The notes: a model not told the origin generated them from the letters alone. 64,000 nucleotides of DNA from Natronorubrum aibiense (GCF_009392895.1 NZ_CP045489.1:186001-250000), one strand, 5' to 3'; counted from the stretch's first letter, positions 7,774 to 15,739 are shown. Program-made: numbers and translations.

Positions 7774-8953
7774 TGACAGCATCGACAGCGACCGACGCGA
7801 GGATGTATCGGCGATGAACGAGTTATTCCGACGGATACGGGTCCGCCTCTACGATCAGCGAGTGCTTGCCGTGCTGGCAATCGTCTGCCTGCTGTGTATC
7901 GGCGGCTGGCTGTCGTATACGGTATACGTTGCACCTAGTGAGCAGACCGAACAGCGTGTGACCGACTCGTGGACGCTGTCCGGAACGGTCACACACGGTG
8001 CGGACATCCGTGAGTCGACTCCGATTTACGATGGTGGCGAAGTGGCAACCGACAACGAATCGACGGCTGACACCGTCGCAACTGTCACTGACGAACCGGT
8101 GTACTACACCGACCTCTCGCCGGCGGTACACGGGGACGTTGCCGTCGGCTACGATGCTGACCGCAGCGACAACGTGACTGTCTCTCTCGAACTCGAGCGC
8201 GTGACCCGAGCTGCTGGCGATGACGTCGTCTACTGGTCAGACTCAGAGCAACTTGACCACACCAATCGAACGGATGTTGAGTCCGGGGAGGAGGTCGTCG
8301 CGACGTTCAATCTGAACGTCTCCCATCTCGAAGAGCAAATCGACGAGATTGAGACAAATCTCGGAGCAAGTCCTGGCGATGTCGAGACCTACATCAACGC
8401 AATTGTCACCGTCGAGGGCGAGATCGGGACTGACTCGGTCTCAATGACCCGAACGTTCCGAATCGACCTTACACACGAGGGTTCGATGTACAGCATCGAC
8501 GTCGACGAACCTCTCGAGGAGACGGGGACTGAAACTGAGACCGTAGCGGCGCCGCGAAGCTACGGTCCACTCCACACGATCGGTGGGCCGACGCTGGTCG
8601 CCGTTGGCGTCGTCGGTGCCGGCGCAACCGCCCTCGCGTGCCGGCGGTCACCCACCGACGCTGAACGGGCATGGCTTTCCTACCTGGCCGACCGTGACGC
8701 GGCCGAAGACGTAATCGTCCGTGTCGACTATCCCGTAGAACACGCTGATTGCGACCATCCTGTCGCCACCGTCCCGACGTTAGGAGAACTTGCCCAGTTG
8801 GCTATCGACGTAGAGGCGGCCGTCCTCGAAGATGTGAATCAGGATCGATACGTTGTCGAATACGAAGGTGGAATCTACGTCTATGAGCCACCAGCCGATT
8901 CAGGGCGGGGACAGGAACAGGAAGAGTCACGATTGACATCCTCCTGCGCCTGA
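7766..8953 (+). CDS. DUF5305-like membrane protein
   Basis: The start MTDDSIDSDRRED overlaps the preceding pseudogene by 8 bp. The protein has a short cytoplasmic N-terminus, one span (VLAVLAIVCLLCIGGWLSYTVYV), a large extracellular beta-rich domain (VTDSWTLSGTVTHG, YYTDLSPAVHGDV, TFNLNVSHLEEQ), a second span (GGPTLVAVGVVGAGATALAC) and a cytoplasmic tail of about 100 residues (AERAWLSYLADRDAAEDVIV). This matches the haloarchaeal DUF5305 architecture. The final residues LTSSCA come from the end of the adjoining repeat (8933 onward), so the native stop has been replaced. Confidence 0.75.
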   Translation: MTDDSIDSDRREDVSAMNELFRRIRVRLYDQRVLAVLAIVCLLCIGGWLSYTVYVAPSEQTEQRVTDSWTLSGTVTHGADIRESTPIYDGGEVATDNESTADTVATVTDEPVYYTDLSPAVHGDVAVGYDADRSDNVTVSLELERVTRAAGDDVVYWSDSEQLDHTNRTDVESGEEVVATFNLNVSHLEEQIDEIETNLGASPGDVETYINAIVTVEGEIGTDSVSMTRTFRIDLTHEGSMYSIDVDEPLEETGTETETVAAPRSYGPLHTIGGPTLVAVGVVGAGATALACRRSPTDAERAWLSYLADRDAAEDVIVRVDYPVEHADCDHPVATVPTLGELAQLAIDVEAAVLEDVNQDRYVVEYEGGIYVYEPPADSGRGQEQEESRLTSSCA

Positions 8954-9503
8954 AGACGCAGGAATCCCGAGCGGTGGGAGTTTCAGGTTTACAACCATGA
9001 CTCCGCCACTTTTCGGGAGTTCGCGTCTAACCCAGTCGTCGTGGTCGGTGGCTGTCTGGCCATGCCAAGTGGCCGTTACTCCTATCCTCAGCATCGTTGA
9101 CACCCAGCTGTTGTTTTTGCCAGCAGGAAGTCGCTGACGCGTCGACGGACTCGGAGGTATCATCGGGCTTGCTCAACCGACGGGCATGAGCCGAATCCTT
9201 CAAAGATTCGCGTTCACCGCGTTGGCGTTTCGGATACTGTCTCATTGGATTGGCGGGTTGACCGTGGTTCGAAAATTAAAGATTTTCGTCATCACGAGAG
9301 AGCGACGCTCTCTCGAACGACCTCCGAAGGTCGTTCGGAATCCGCTCCGTTCCGACCTGACCTTGCCATAATGTAGGGTTTCTTGTGATTTGAACGTTAG
9401 GATTGGAAACTCGGGCTATGCTTCTGTCGGTGGGTGGCATCATCGAATGACGGCGCGTATCCACGGCCAGAAGGCCGTGGTATTGCGCCTGTTCCGCATA
9501 TAA
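8933..9503 (-). mobile_element. Diverged IS200/IS605-type non-autonomous element
   Basis: One end reads TTGACATCCTCC followed by a GCGCC/GGAATC hairpin (8933-8970), the form typical of haloarchaeal IS200/IS605 right ends. The other end has a strong hairpin, GGCGCGTATCCACGGCC with GGCCGTGGTATTGCGCC (9452-9489). The interior shares short blocks with the 358-bp repeats (GTTAC.CCTATCC, GATACTGTCTCATTGG). No intact transposase is present. It supplies the stop codon of the DUF5305-like gene. Confidence 0.55.
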
Positions 9504-9671
9504 CAGCCGACTCGAGCGAGCGCCAAGAGGCGTAAGATGCTGTTGATGTTACGATCAACTGGAGGACAACGGTGATCGAAATTTTCGGCTCTGCTGGAAT
9601 CCTTAGAACATGATCGGTTTTGCACCCTCTGCGGTAAGTGCAGGTCAAGTAGGCAACGGAGCAGCAATCAT

Positions 9672-9760
9672 TTACTCACGGGCCACCGCGAGAAGTTTCC
9701 CACTGTCAGCAGATTCAATCTGTACTACAGCGGGAAACACAGGCCACTGGTCGGTCAATT
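9672..9760 (-). pseudogene. Fragment of a duplicate of the gene at 10934-11818
   Basis: The minus frame reads LTDQWPVFPAVVQIESADSG and then KLLAVARE before a stop at 9672. The intact gene has LTDQWPVLPAAVRISSTDGE followed by QLFAAAHD. The fragment covers about 28 residues and has no start. It shows that an ancestral copy was lost or truncated here, next to the IS605-type remnant. Confidence 0.6.
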
Positions 9761-9763
9761 AGG

Positions 9764-10177
9764 CTACGACTTGGCGGGACGTGGTGCGTTCTCGTACTTA
9801 ATCATCTTCTCAGGCTTATCGGAGATCGTCTCGTAGATCTGTTGTAGCGTCTCCTCGGCTGCGAGGAGATTGTGATTGTCGAGGAACTCACGCCCCTCCT
9901 TAGTGAGTCCGTAGAACTTCCATGGGTATCCTTGCCTGCGCTCGCCGTCGTCGAGTGCGACCTCTTTGACGATACCGGCGTCGATCAGCTTTTGAACGTG
10001 TTTGTAGACGGTAGCGTCGCTGACACTAGGGTTGAGTTCCTCGAGTTCGTACATCGACGGGAGTTGATCAGGATGCTGGAGGATGTTGCTGACGAGGGCG
10101 AATCGCGTCTGCTGGGTGACGAAGTGGACGAGTTCGCGAGGTTCCATCTCCCCAGTAGTCCCAAGTTCGGTGCTCAT
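9764..10177 (-). CDS. Winged-helix transcriptional regulator
   Basis: The start MSTELGTTGEMEPRELVHFV is chosen because the upstream in-frame extension reads poorly and crosses the operator-like spacer. The 137-residue protein is a compact wHTH: LVHFVTQQTRFALVSNILQH, a recognition region LEELNPSVSDATVYKHVQKL, and a wing ending in YPWKFYGLTKEGREFLD, as in PadR/ArsR-like haloarchaeal regulators. A C-terminal helix likely dimerises it. It is divergent from the gene at 10303, with three TTTAC/GTAAA motifs between, consistent with autoregulation. Confidence 0.8.
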   Translation of the reverse strand: MSTELGTTGEMEPRELVHFVTQQTRFALVSNILQHPDQLPSMYELEELNPSVSDATVYKHVQKLIDAGIVKEVALDDGERRQGYPWKFYGLTKEGREFLDNHNLLAAEETLQQIYETISDKPEKMIKYENAPRPAKS

Positions 10178-10207
10178 ACCATACGATACACGGCATGGCG
10201 ACAAGTA

Positions 10208-10275
10208 GTTTACCCCTAAGTAAATCACTCTACAGTAAATCATACATTCTTGAGTGGGTAATTTACTCCGTAAAC
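10208..10275. promoter_or_regulatory. Operator-like TTTAC/GTAAA repeats between divergent genes
   Basis: Two inverted pairs are visible: GTTTAC-N6-GTAAAT (10208-10225) and ATTTAC-N3-GTAAAC (10261-10275), with a lone CAGTAAATC half-site at 10232-10241 between them. They fill the 125-bp spacer between the minus-strand wHTH gene and the plus-strand gene at 10303. Binding by the wHTH product is inferred from position only. Confidence 0.55.
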
Positions 10276-10302
10276 CATATCTCCCCGTCACAAGAGGCTT
10301 AC

Positions 10303-10854
10303 ATGATGACTGACGAGGAGTCGCCTGTTCCTGATGACGTTCTCAAAAGCGCCAAAAATCGACTTGACGAAGAAGAAATAACGCTGGTCAATAACGAAGA
10401 GATCCTCCACTCTCTGAGTGAGTTGAACCCTATCTACGAGAATGACCGGTCGTACTTCGTGCTCGGGAACTACGATCGAGAGCCGATCCGACGGCTAAAT
10501 TTGGTGGTTGACCGTCTCAACCGTCGCACCGATGCGTATGCGTTCCGGATGGTCGACATCCGTGGAGAGTGGGACAACAGCATTCAGAAATTTTGTCTGA
10601 TAGCTGATATCGTGACGTTCCTCGTTGGTGTCGCCGAAAAAGAGCCAAGTGACTTCCTTGTTGAACAGGGATTGCTCGTCGGCACGACCGAGTACTTCGC
10701 GAAAAGTCACGTTCTTAAGCGAGAGTACGAGGACGAGGAGCATCCGTTCGGTTGGATGCAAGACGGTGTCTTCGAGCTATTTGACCGAGAAGAACGGCTG
10801 CATCAGTGGCGAACCGAAGAGAACCTTGTCGACGTGACGGGCGAGCTACCGTGA
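10303..10854 (+). CDS. Hypothetical haloarchaeal protein
   Basis: The 183-residue acidic protein starts MMTDEESPVPDD. It has no membrane span or metal motif. Visible blocks are YFVLGNYDREPIRRLNLVVD, RMVDIRGEWDNSIQKFCLIA and HQWRTEENLVDVTGELP. The middle resembles a small alpha/beta domain (DNSIQKFCLIADIVTFLVGV). It is divergent from the wHTH gene, which probably controls it. I do not recognise the family; a toxin or nuclease role cannot be argued from motifs. Confidence 0.65.
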   Translation: MMTDEESPVPDDVLKSAKNRLDEEEITLVNNEEILHSLSELNPIYENDRSYFVLGNYDREPIRRLNLVVDRLNRRTDAYAFRMVDIRGEWDNSIQKFCLIADIVTFLVGVAEKEPSDFLVEQGLLVGTTEYFAKSHVLKREYEDEEHPFGWMQDGVFELFDREERLHQWRTEENLVDVTGELP

Positions 10855-10933
10855 GCTAAGCTTGAAGCAGTGGTTAACCAACATCCACGCTGCACCATCG
10901 TCGTCTGTTGGTTAAGACATGACGCGGAGCACC

Positions 10934-11818
10934 TCATTCTGGGCTCGGCCCATAGCGCGGCGTCCCGCAAACCAGACACTCCCAGATTGCGTGGCCGGTC
11001 CAGGTTTCGTCGGGAACCGATTCATGATCACTGAATCGATGATCGGTTGTGCGTCCGCACTGGTGACACTCGAGGCGTTCTTTGGTTGGAATGCCACTGT
11101 CCTGATGCTCAAGTTCACTCTCGCCAGGTGCCTGCTGGAGAGCAATTGTGGGGACTAGCCACGCATCATCGCCGGAATTGTCGAGCAGCGTCGCAAGTCG
11201 CTTCTCATCGCGAATGCCGGATCCACCCTCATCGTAGAGATAGGTTGTTGGTTCGCAGTCGCTATCCACTGCTGATTGGTCAGTCCACGCTGTTCGATCA
11301 TGGGCCGCTGCGAAAAGCTGCTCACCGTCAGTGGACGAGATCCGTACTGCAGCGGGTAGTACAGGCCACTGATCGGTCAATTGAGCTGCGGGCTCGTCCT
11401 CGAGATCGTAGATGATCGTGCAGTCATCGACGGTTGATTCCGTCGCACTCGAGGCAAGGAGCGTCGCAGCGGCCCCGCCTTTCGCGACAGCGCCGTAGAA
11501 CGTCGACGACTCAACAAGCATGTGAACGACGCCAAGCAGTGTCCACTCTGTTGCTGGTGCGTCTGTCTCAGAAGAGAAGTTCTCGAGATGGTTGGTGAGA
11601 CAGAACAGGCATTTGGTTCGGTCGGCTGGAATCGATGCCACACAGGAGCGACACTCGGTATCCGTTTCCGTTGGTGTATCTGGATATCCAGCCGTCGCCG
11701 TCGCAACTCGCTGTCGATCAGGTTCACCGTCAGTACACTCGCTGAGTGTCCCATCTGGGATATGCGACGCTTCGCCGGTCGGACGGAGCTCCTCAAAGTC
11801 AGAATCTCGATCAGTCAT
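10934..11818 (-). CDS. Plasmid-type protein with two zinc-binding sites
   Basis: The 294-residue protein has an N-terminal C-R-S-C...C-L-F-C pair (about 55-73), a central domain with Asp/Glu/Thr-rich strands (VVHMLVESSTFYGAVAKGGA, LTDQWPVLPAAVRISSTDGE), and a C-terminal ribbon C-H-Q-C...C-L-V-C-G-T-P-R. The DDAWLVPTIALQQ segment precedes the last ribbon. Similar proteins recur on haloarchaeal plasmids; the role is unknown. A fragment of a second copy lies at 9672-9760, so the locus has been partly duplicated. Confidence 0.7.
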   Translation of the reverse strand: MTDRDSDFEELRPTGEASHIPDGTLSECTDGEPDRQRVATATAGYPDTPTETDTECRSCVASIPADRTKCLFCLTNHLENFSSETDAPATEWTLLGVVHMLVESSTFYGAVAKGGAAATLLASSATESTVDDCTIIYDLEDEPAAQLTDQWPVLPAAVRISSTDGEQLFAAAHDRTAWTDQSAVDSDCEPTTYLYDEGGSGIRDEKRLATLLDNSGDDAWLVPTIALQQAPGESELEHQDSGIPTKERLECHQCGRTTDHRFSDHESVPDETWTGHAIWECLVCGTPRYGPSPE

Positions 11819-11903
11819 TGATTGGGTAGTGGGTTGTATGCTCTCACGTCTTGATCAGGTCCCAGTTCGGTAGAGAAGATCTAGAAATGATACCACTGAG
11901 ACG

Positions 11904-12041
11904 CTATTGCTGGCGGAGTCCTGCTTCTCGAACTTCACGGTTGCTGGCACAATGGATACACGCTGGCAGATTCCCATCAACAGCGAAAACCCGGAAATAG
12001 TTCTCGGTGACATGGGAGCCACACCCATCACATTTCGGCAT
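11904..12041 (-). CDS. DUF7563-like tiny zinc protein (45 aa)
   Basis: A 45-codon minus gene reads MPKCDGCGSHVTENYFRVFA, then VDGNLPACIHCASNREVREA and a short tail. C-D-G-C-G and C-I-H-C give a four-Cys zinc ribbon. The pattern MPxCDxCGxHVTxxFxRVF...C..C matches a widespread family of tiny haloarchaeal proteins called DUF7563 (name from memory). It is co-directional with the zinc-ribbon genes on either side. Function is unknown. Confidence 0.7.
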   Translation of the reverse strand: MPKCDGCGSHVTENYFRVFAVDGNLPACIHCASNREVREAGLRQQ

Positions 12042-12116
12042 TATTCAAATCTATGTTGCTACTGTAGTAAATATCTTGTTCCAATGCTTGTGTTATTTCT
12101 CTCAATAGCATTCTAT

Positions 12117-12302
12117 CTAAGTGAGATTGACTCTTTTCTGGGTCTGGTATTGTTGCGGTTCAATAAGGAGTCCGCAGTCCTCACAACGAGTTTCGACTGC
12201 GTTAGTGGTCACCCGTCCGTTGCAGTTGGGACACGGACTGGCGCTCGAGTCGGGCTGGATGTCTTCGTCGAACGTTGTCTCGTAAATCTCTTTGAGAGTC
12301 AT
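12117..12302 (-). CDS. Stand-alone TFB-type N-terminal zinc ribbon
   Basis: The 61-residue protein starts MTLKEIYETTFDEDIQ and contains C-P-N-C-N-G-R-V-T-T-N...C-E-D-C-G-L-L-I, almost the exact N-terminal zinc ribbon of haloarchaeal transcription factor B, which recruits RNA polymerase. After the ribbon the normal B-finger and cyclin folds are absent; it ends EPQQYQTQKRVNLT. It may be a truncated tfb remnant or a free ribbon that could compete with TFB. No cyclin-fold sequence follows in any frame. Confidence 0.6.
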   Translation of the reverse strand: MTLKEIYETTFDEDIQPDSSASPCPNCNGRVTTNAVETRCEDCGLLIEPQQYQTQKRVNLT

Positions 12303-12469
12303 GATGTTCACGAGGGGCGATGTGTAACTCTGAGCGCCCCTCACCCCACGTGGGGCACAGAAACCGCTCTATCAGTAGGCAGTAGCAGGATTCCTTTGTT
12401 CAGGACTCTTTGCGAAACTCGCGGTCAGTACAGAGAAAACACTTACCGCAGGAAAAGAGTAGACAAGAT

Positions 12470-12922
12470 ATGGGCCGAAAACCATCCGTTGCGTACCTCT
12501 TAGCGTCGATATTAGGCGCCGTGATGGTTGTCGTGGGGGCGTGGATCCCTTGGGTACGCAAACAGCCAGTCGGTTCTACTGATGGGCAATCGTACTATAC
12601 GTCTGAATGGGTTTCTGGGTTAGAGACTGGTCTTCAAGGGTTCGACGCGGTCGGTGTGCTACTTGCTGTCTCCGTCGTATTGGCTGTCGTCGTAGCTTGG
12701 AAACAGGATTGGAACCCTGATGGATTTCTCATCGGAGCCGGGGGCATCCTGCTCCTCTGGGGAGGTTCTACATATAATTCCTACAGAACAGTAGACCGAT
12801 ATGTGATTGAGCCAGGGCTATATCTCGTGATAGTCAGCGGGTGTCTGTTCTTACTGCTTGGTGCAGGCAGAATCCTCAAACGACATTTCACGACTACTGC
12901 GAACTCCCAATCCAGTCAATAA
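12470..12922 (+). CDS. Four-span membrane protein
   Basis: The start MGRKPSVAYLLASILGAVMV directly opens a hydrophobic segment; upstream Met codons give a non-membrane leader. The 150-residue protein has four spans (AYLLASILGAVMVVVGAWIPW, GVLLAVSVVLAVVVAW, FLIGAGGILLLWGG, LYLVIVSGCLFLLLGAGRIL). A short extracellular loop (RKQPVGSTDGQSYYTSEW) follows the first span. The layout is like many small haloarchaeal membrane hypotheticals. No motif indicates transport or catalysis. Confidence 0.65.
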   Translation: MGRKPSVAYLLASILGAVMVVVGAWIPWVRKQPVGSTDGQSYYTSEWVSGLETGLQGFDAVGVLLAVSVVLAVVVAWKQDWNPDGFLIGAGGILLLWGGSTYNSYRTVDRYVIEPGLYLVIVSGCLFLLLGAGRILKRHFTTTANSQSSQ

Positions 12923-13148
12923 GCAGATGTAATTACCGAATTGCTTGACTCAGTTCCAGGCATATTTCTGAATGAAGGAGTCGTGTTACTAACTACTACT
13001 AGGTGATGGCAAAGTCGTAGGACGGATTTATGCTGTGGCGAAAGCCCGGCAGCGAAACGGCCACCGGCCGTGAGCAGCCCGGACCGTGGAGGTGGTGGGA
13101 GGTGGCGGTGACTGCGTTTACACCAGCAAAAAAGGGGCTTCGTCTCGG

Positions 13149-14045
13149 CTATTCCCACCAGCGGCCGCGCTCGGGGAAGTGGATCATCGACCACCCGGTC
13201 ACGGCCAGTGAGACACGTCCTTCGTGCCAGTTCCGAGCAGCCTTGTGAATTCGCACCTGCTCGCCTTCTTCGATCCATGGCGCATCCGATGACTTCCAGA
13301 TGGTCACACGCGTCTGGCCACTGTCGTCCGCGATGAGCCCGACCTGTGCGATGCTTGGATGGGAGGGATCCCACAGGGTTTCGACACGCCCTTCAATGCT
13401 CACTTCTTTCCGAGAGACCTCCTCGAGTTTCGCGATGGGGATGACGTGTCCGGGTGCCGTCTGCAGTTCCTCGAACACGTTGACGACCGCACTCGTCAAG
13501 TCCTGGCCACCAACGACGGCCTCTCCCAATCGCCGGCTGATCGCCGCTCGAGACCAGCCATCCAACTGCTTTGCGAGTCGCATCGACTGCTTGTTCACAG
13601 CCGCTAACTGCTCTCGAGAGAGTTCTGCACGGGGATCCGCTCGCTCCGGATCCGCCATCGGATCCACGCTCGCCGCCCGTTTCTGGAACTCGAGACGCCG
13701 CGCTTTGCTCTGGTTCGCAGCGATCGTTCGTGTCCGTTTTGCACGACCTTCTTGTGTTCCTATCTCGGCCTGGGCACTGATTCGCTCGAGTTCGTCTTCT
13801 CGTGCTCGAATGCGCTCTTCCTGCTCGAGGGTGGCACCGTAAATCCGCTCATTGCTCGTATCGACGATCCCGTCTGGGTGGTTCGCATCCACCTTTGCTT
13901 GGACCTCTTGCTCGACCGTTGCCTCGAATTCCGGCGTCTCGTCGACGACCGGGAAGCCGTCTTCATCGACCGTCTGCTTGTCCGCCTGTTTGAGTGCCTG
14001 TTCATCGACCGTAACGACCTTGCTACTCGAGTTGTTACTAGACAT
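13149..14045 (-). CDS. OB-fold RPA/SSB-like DNA-binding protein
   Basis: The 298-residue protein has a charged, coiled-coil-prone N-terminal half (EQEERIRAREDELERISAQAE) and a C-terminal OB fold: VSIEGRVETLWDPSHPSIAQ, VGLIADDSGQTRVTIWKSSD, GEQVRIHKAARNWHEGRVSL and W. The strand order and the V-T-I-W-K motif match archaeal RPA41-type single-strand DNA-binding domains. Plasmid-borne versions are common in haloarchaea and are presumed to assist replication. The GC-rich region upstream (14046-14830) carries large hairpins. Confidence 0.75.
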   Translation of the reverse strand: MSSNNSSSKVVTVDEQALKQADKQTVDEDGFPVVDETPEFEATVEQEVQAKVDANHPDGIVDTSNERIYGATLEQEERIRAREDELERISAQAEIGTQEGRAKRTRTIAANQSKARRLEFQKRAASVDPMADPERADPRAELSREQLAAVNKQSMRLAKQLDGWSRAAISRRLGEAVVGGQDLTSAVVNVFEELQTAPGHVIPIAKLEEVSRKEVSIEGRVETLWDPSHPSIAQVGLIADDSGQTRVTIWKSSDAPWIEEGEQVRIHKAARNWHEGRVSLAVTGWSMIHFPERGRWWE

Positions 14046-14139
14046 TGGAGTTCACTAACTCTGAAGGCGTTCACGCGCCTGCCACCGCGATGCCTCACCA
14101 TCGCGGTTTTCCGACGACACTGACCGACTAGATCTATCT

Positions 14140-14195
14140 GCGCGCTCGCGCTCGCGCCTTCGCGAGCGCCCATCTGGGCGCGAGCGAGAGCGCGC
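14140..14195. repeat. 19-bp GC-rich inverted repeat
   Basis: The arms are GCGCGCTCGCGCTCGCGCC (14140-14158) and, inverted, GGCGCGAGCGAGAGCGCGC (14177-14195), matching 18 of 19 positions around an 18-nt loop. It lies about 95 bp upstream of the RPA-like gene. It could form a strong hairpin or a cruciform, or be a recognition site for plasmid maintenance. No repeat-unit (iteron) series was seen near it. Confidence 0.6.
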
Positions 14196-14656
14196 CTGAA
14201 TGAGCTGTCTCAACCAGCACCGCGCGGCGTCCTGCCGAGCGGAGCGAGGCAGGCTCGAGGCGCGAACGGTGTGAGCGCCTCGGCGACCCGCCCGAAGCGA
14301 GCGGCCAGCTTTAAGCCGTTTCTCGTGTCCGGCCCGGACTGCGGGTCCGTGTCCAGCGCGACTGTCGTCGAGAACGCGCGCAGCGGTGTGGCGCGCGACA
14401 GCGCAGGCGGCACCAAGCGCTGGAACGCGAAAGCCCGCGAGGGGCGCAACCGAAAACGCGCTTAATGCTGGCGTCGAGACCAGATTCACTTTAGCCCGGA
14501 ACGGTGAGCGACGTCAGGAGCGAACCGCAGCCCGGAATGGTCGGTCGCGAGCGACGCGGAGGGCGGCACGCGGCGAGCGGGGCGGGCCGAATACCAAGAG
14601 CGGGCAACCAACGCAACAGCATCCCAATCAGTCCACGTGGGTGGGGCTGAAAGGGG

Positions 14657-14738
14657 CTGGCACGCTCGAGGAACCCCGTCGACACAAGCACCGCAACTTG
14701 TGAGGAGCGCAGCGAGGCGCGGGACTCGAGCGTGCCAG
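14657..14738. ncRNA. Candidate structured element with 14-bp closing stem
   Basis: CTGGCACGCTCGAG (14657-14670) pairs perfectly with CTCGAGCGTGCCAG (14725-14738), enclosing 54 nt with GAGGAGCGCAGCGAGGCGCG inside. Outside it, AAAGGGG and GGGGCTTT could extend the stem imperfectly. I recall similar blocks (GGCACGCTCGAG ... CTCGAGCGTGCCAGGGGCTT) in other haloarchaeal genomes, which suggests a conserved RNA or small repeat element. Strand and transcription are unknown. Confidence 0.35.
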
Positions 14739-14899
14739 GGGCTTTCTCCCTGTTATCGAAAGCGATGATTGCAAGCCACTCACCGAGACTAACTCCTTCA
14801 CAGCTGTTTCGGTGCCACATCCGCACACTATAGGTGATCCACCGAACAGTACAGGAAAGCGAACAGAAAATCTATGTTAGATATCCTTCAATTGAGGTC

Positions 14900-15289
14900 A
14901 TGGTCTCACGTGATACGACCATTCACATTGCCGCCGTGGTGCTGGGGATTGTCGCCTTGTTTCTGATTGACCGCTACACTATCGGTCCAGAAACGGGCAC
15001 AACACCGGTAGCTGGATTCTTCTTGTTCTACGGCCTCGTCCTTGGTGGTGCACATTTCTATCTCGCTGTCCGAGGTGAAGACGGAATGATTCCGATTGAA
15101 GCGCGGTGGAGATACATAGCAATGCTCACTGTCCTCTTCGGCACAGGTGCGGTGATCTTTTACGGTGGTGATAGGACAATTGTGACAATTTCACTCGGCA
15201 CTATCGGACTCGTTGTAATTCTGCTCACAGTAGTCGTCTACGTCCTTGCCGAATCCATTGCAGGGTATCGATCGTCTCGTTCTGAGTGA
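14900..15289 (+). CDS. Small four-span membrane protein
   Basis: The start MVSRDTTIHIAAVVLGIVAL is chosen because it opens the first span; 14834 would add 22 odd residues. The 129-residue product has four hydrophobic segments (IAAVVLGIVALFLIDRY, GFFLFYGLVLGGAHFYLAV, YIAMLTVLFGTGAVIFYGG, GLVVILLTVVVYVLAESI) and a short Arg/Ser-rich tail. It is a stand-alone gene after the GC-rich hairpin region. Function unknown. Confidence 0.65.
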   Translation: MVSRDTTIHIAAVVLGIVALFLIDRYTIGPETGTTPVAGFFLFYGLVLGGAHFYLAVRGEDGMIPIEARWRYIAMLTVLFGTGAVIFYGGDRTIVTISLGTIGLVVILLTVVVYVLAESIAGYRSSRSE

Positions 15290-15360
15290 GCGGACAGTAC
15301 GGTAAGAAGAACTACGAGAACCTGAGTGGTTGCGGGCTTCGTACTCACGTGATTTCGCGA

Positions 15361-15618
15361 CTAATCTAACGCACTGGCTGGTTCGTCAGCCAAAACGTCG
15401 ACACCATCCGACGTCACAGCAATCCGAATACCTTCGACAGTGAATCGAATTTCGAGATCTCGAGTCGCTGAGTCAAGCAACTGTTCAAGTACTTCGGCAT
15501 CAACAGTGTCGTAGAGTTGGTAGTCGTCACGGTCAAGTCCACATGCTTCAAGCGTCTCAATGATTGCAACGACAAGATCGGTTGATGAGCTATCCCCATT
15601 TCTCGATGATCGATCCAT
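15361..15618 (-). CDS. HalOD1 output-domain protein
   Basis: The 85-residue protein starts MDRSSRNGDSSSTDLVVAII. Typical HalOD1 features are LVVAIIETLEACGLDRDDYQ, LYDTVDAEVLEQLLDSA and a final beta pair EIRFTVEGIRIAVTSDGVDV, as in PF18545. HalOD1 is a small haloarchaeal domain thought to act as an output or signalling module, often beside response regulators or alone. It is divergent from the wHTH gene at 15740; the 120-bp spacer between them holds both promoters. Confidence 0.8.
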   Translation of the reverse strand: MDRSSRNGDSSSTDLVVAIIETLEACGLDRDDYQLYDTVDAEVLEQLLDSATRDLEIRFTVEGIRIAVTSDGVDVLADEPASALD

Positions 15619-15739
15619 TTGAACAATCAGTGCTTCGGGTTGACGATGCTTAAAGGGTTTGGAGTCAACTACAGTTGCGTATAGACTCAATACTTGACTT
15701 AGCGCGTGTGGGATACTGTCGGCGCAAGCAGAGTGGAGT

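Larger units (their letters stand above)
14046..14899. other. 854-bp GC-rich region without a convincing gene
   Basis: Several overlapping open frames exist here only because the DNA is very GC-rich; their translations are Arg/Ala/Ser-rich and unlike haloarchaeal proteins. The region contains the 19-bp inverted repeat at 14140, an Arg-codon-rich low-complexity stretch (14260-14470) and a long-armed inverted repeat at 14657-14738. It may hold a structured RNA, a replication-associated site or mobile-element debris. Confidence 0.5.

Noticed and set aside
11907-12503. A 198-codon plus-strand open frame over 11907-12503
   Set aside because: Its translation is low in acidic residues and Cys/Ser/Leu-rich, and it lies opposite the DUF7563-like and TFB-ribbon genes, which have clear motifs and correct codon bias.
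13300-13842. Long plus-strand open frames opposite the RPA-like gene
   Set aside because: Ser/Arg-rich shadows; the minus frame has a coherent OB fold and acidic composition.
14046-14830. Overlapping long open frames in the GC-rich region
   Set aside because: All six frames are open because of base composition; translations are Arg/Ala-rich and lack acidic bias.
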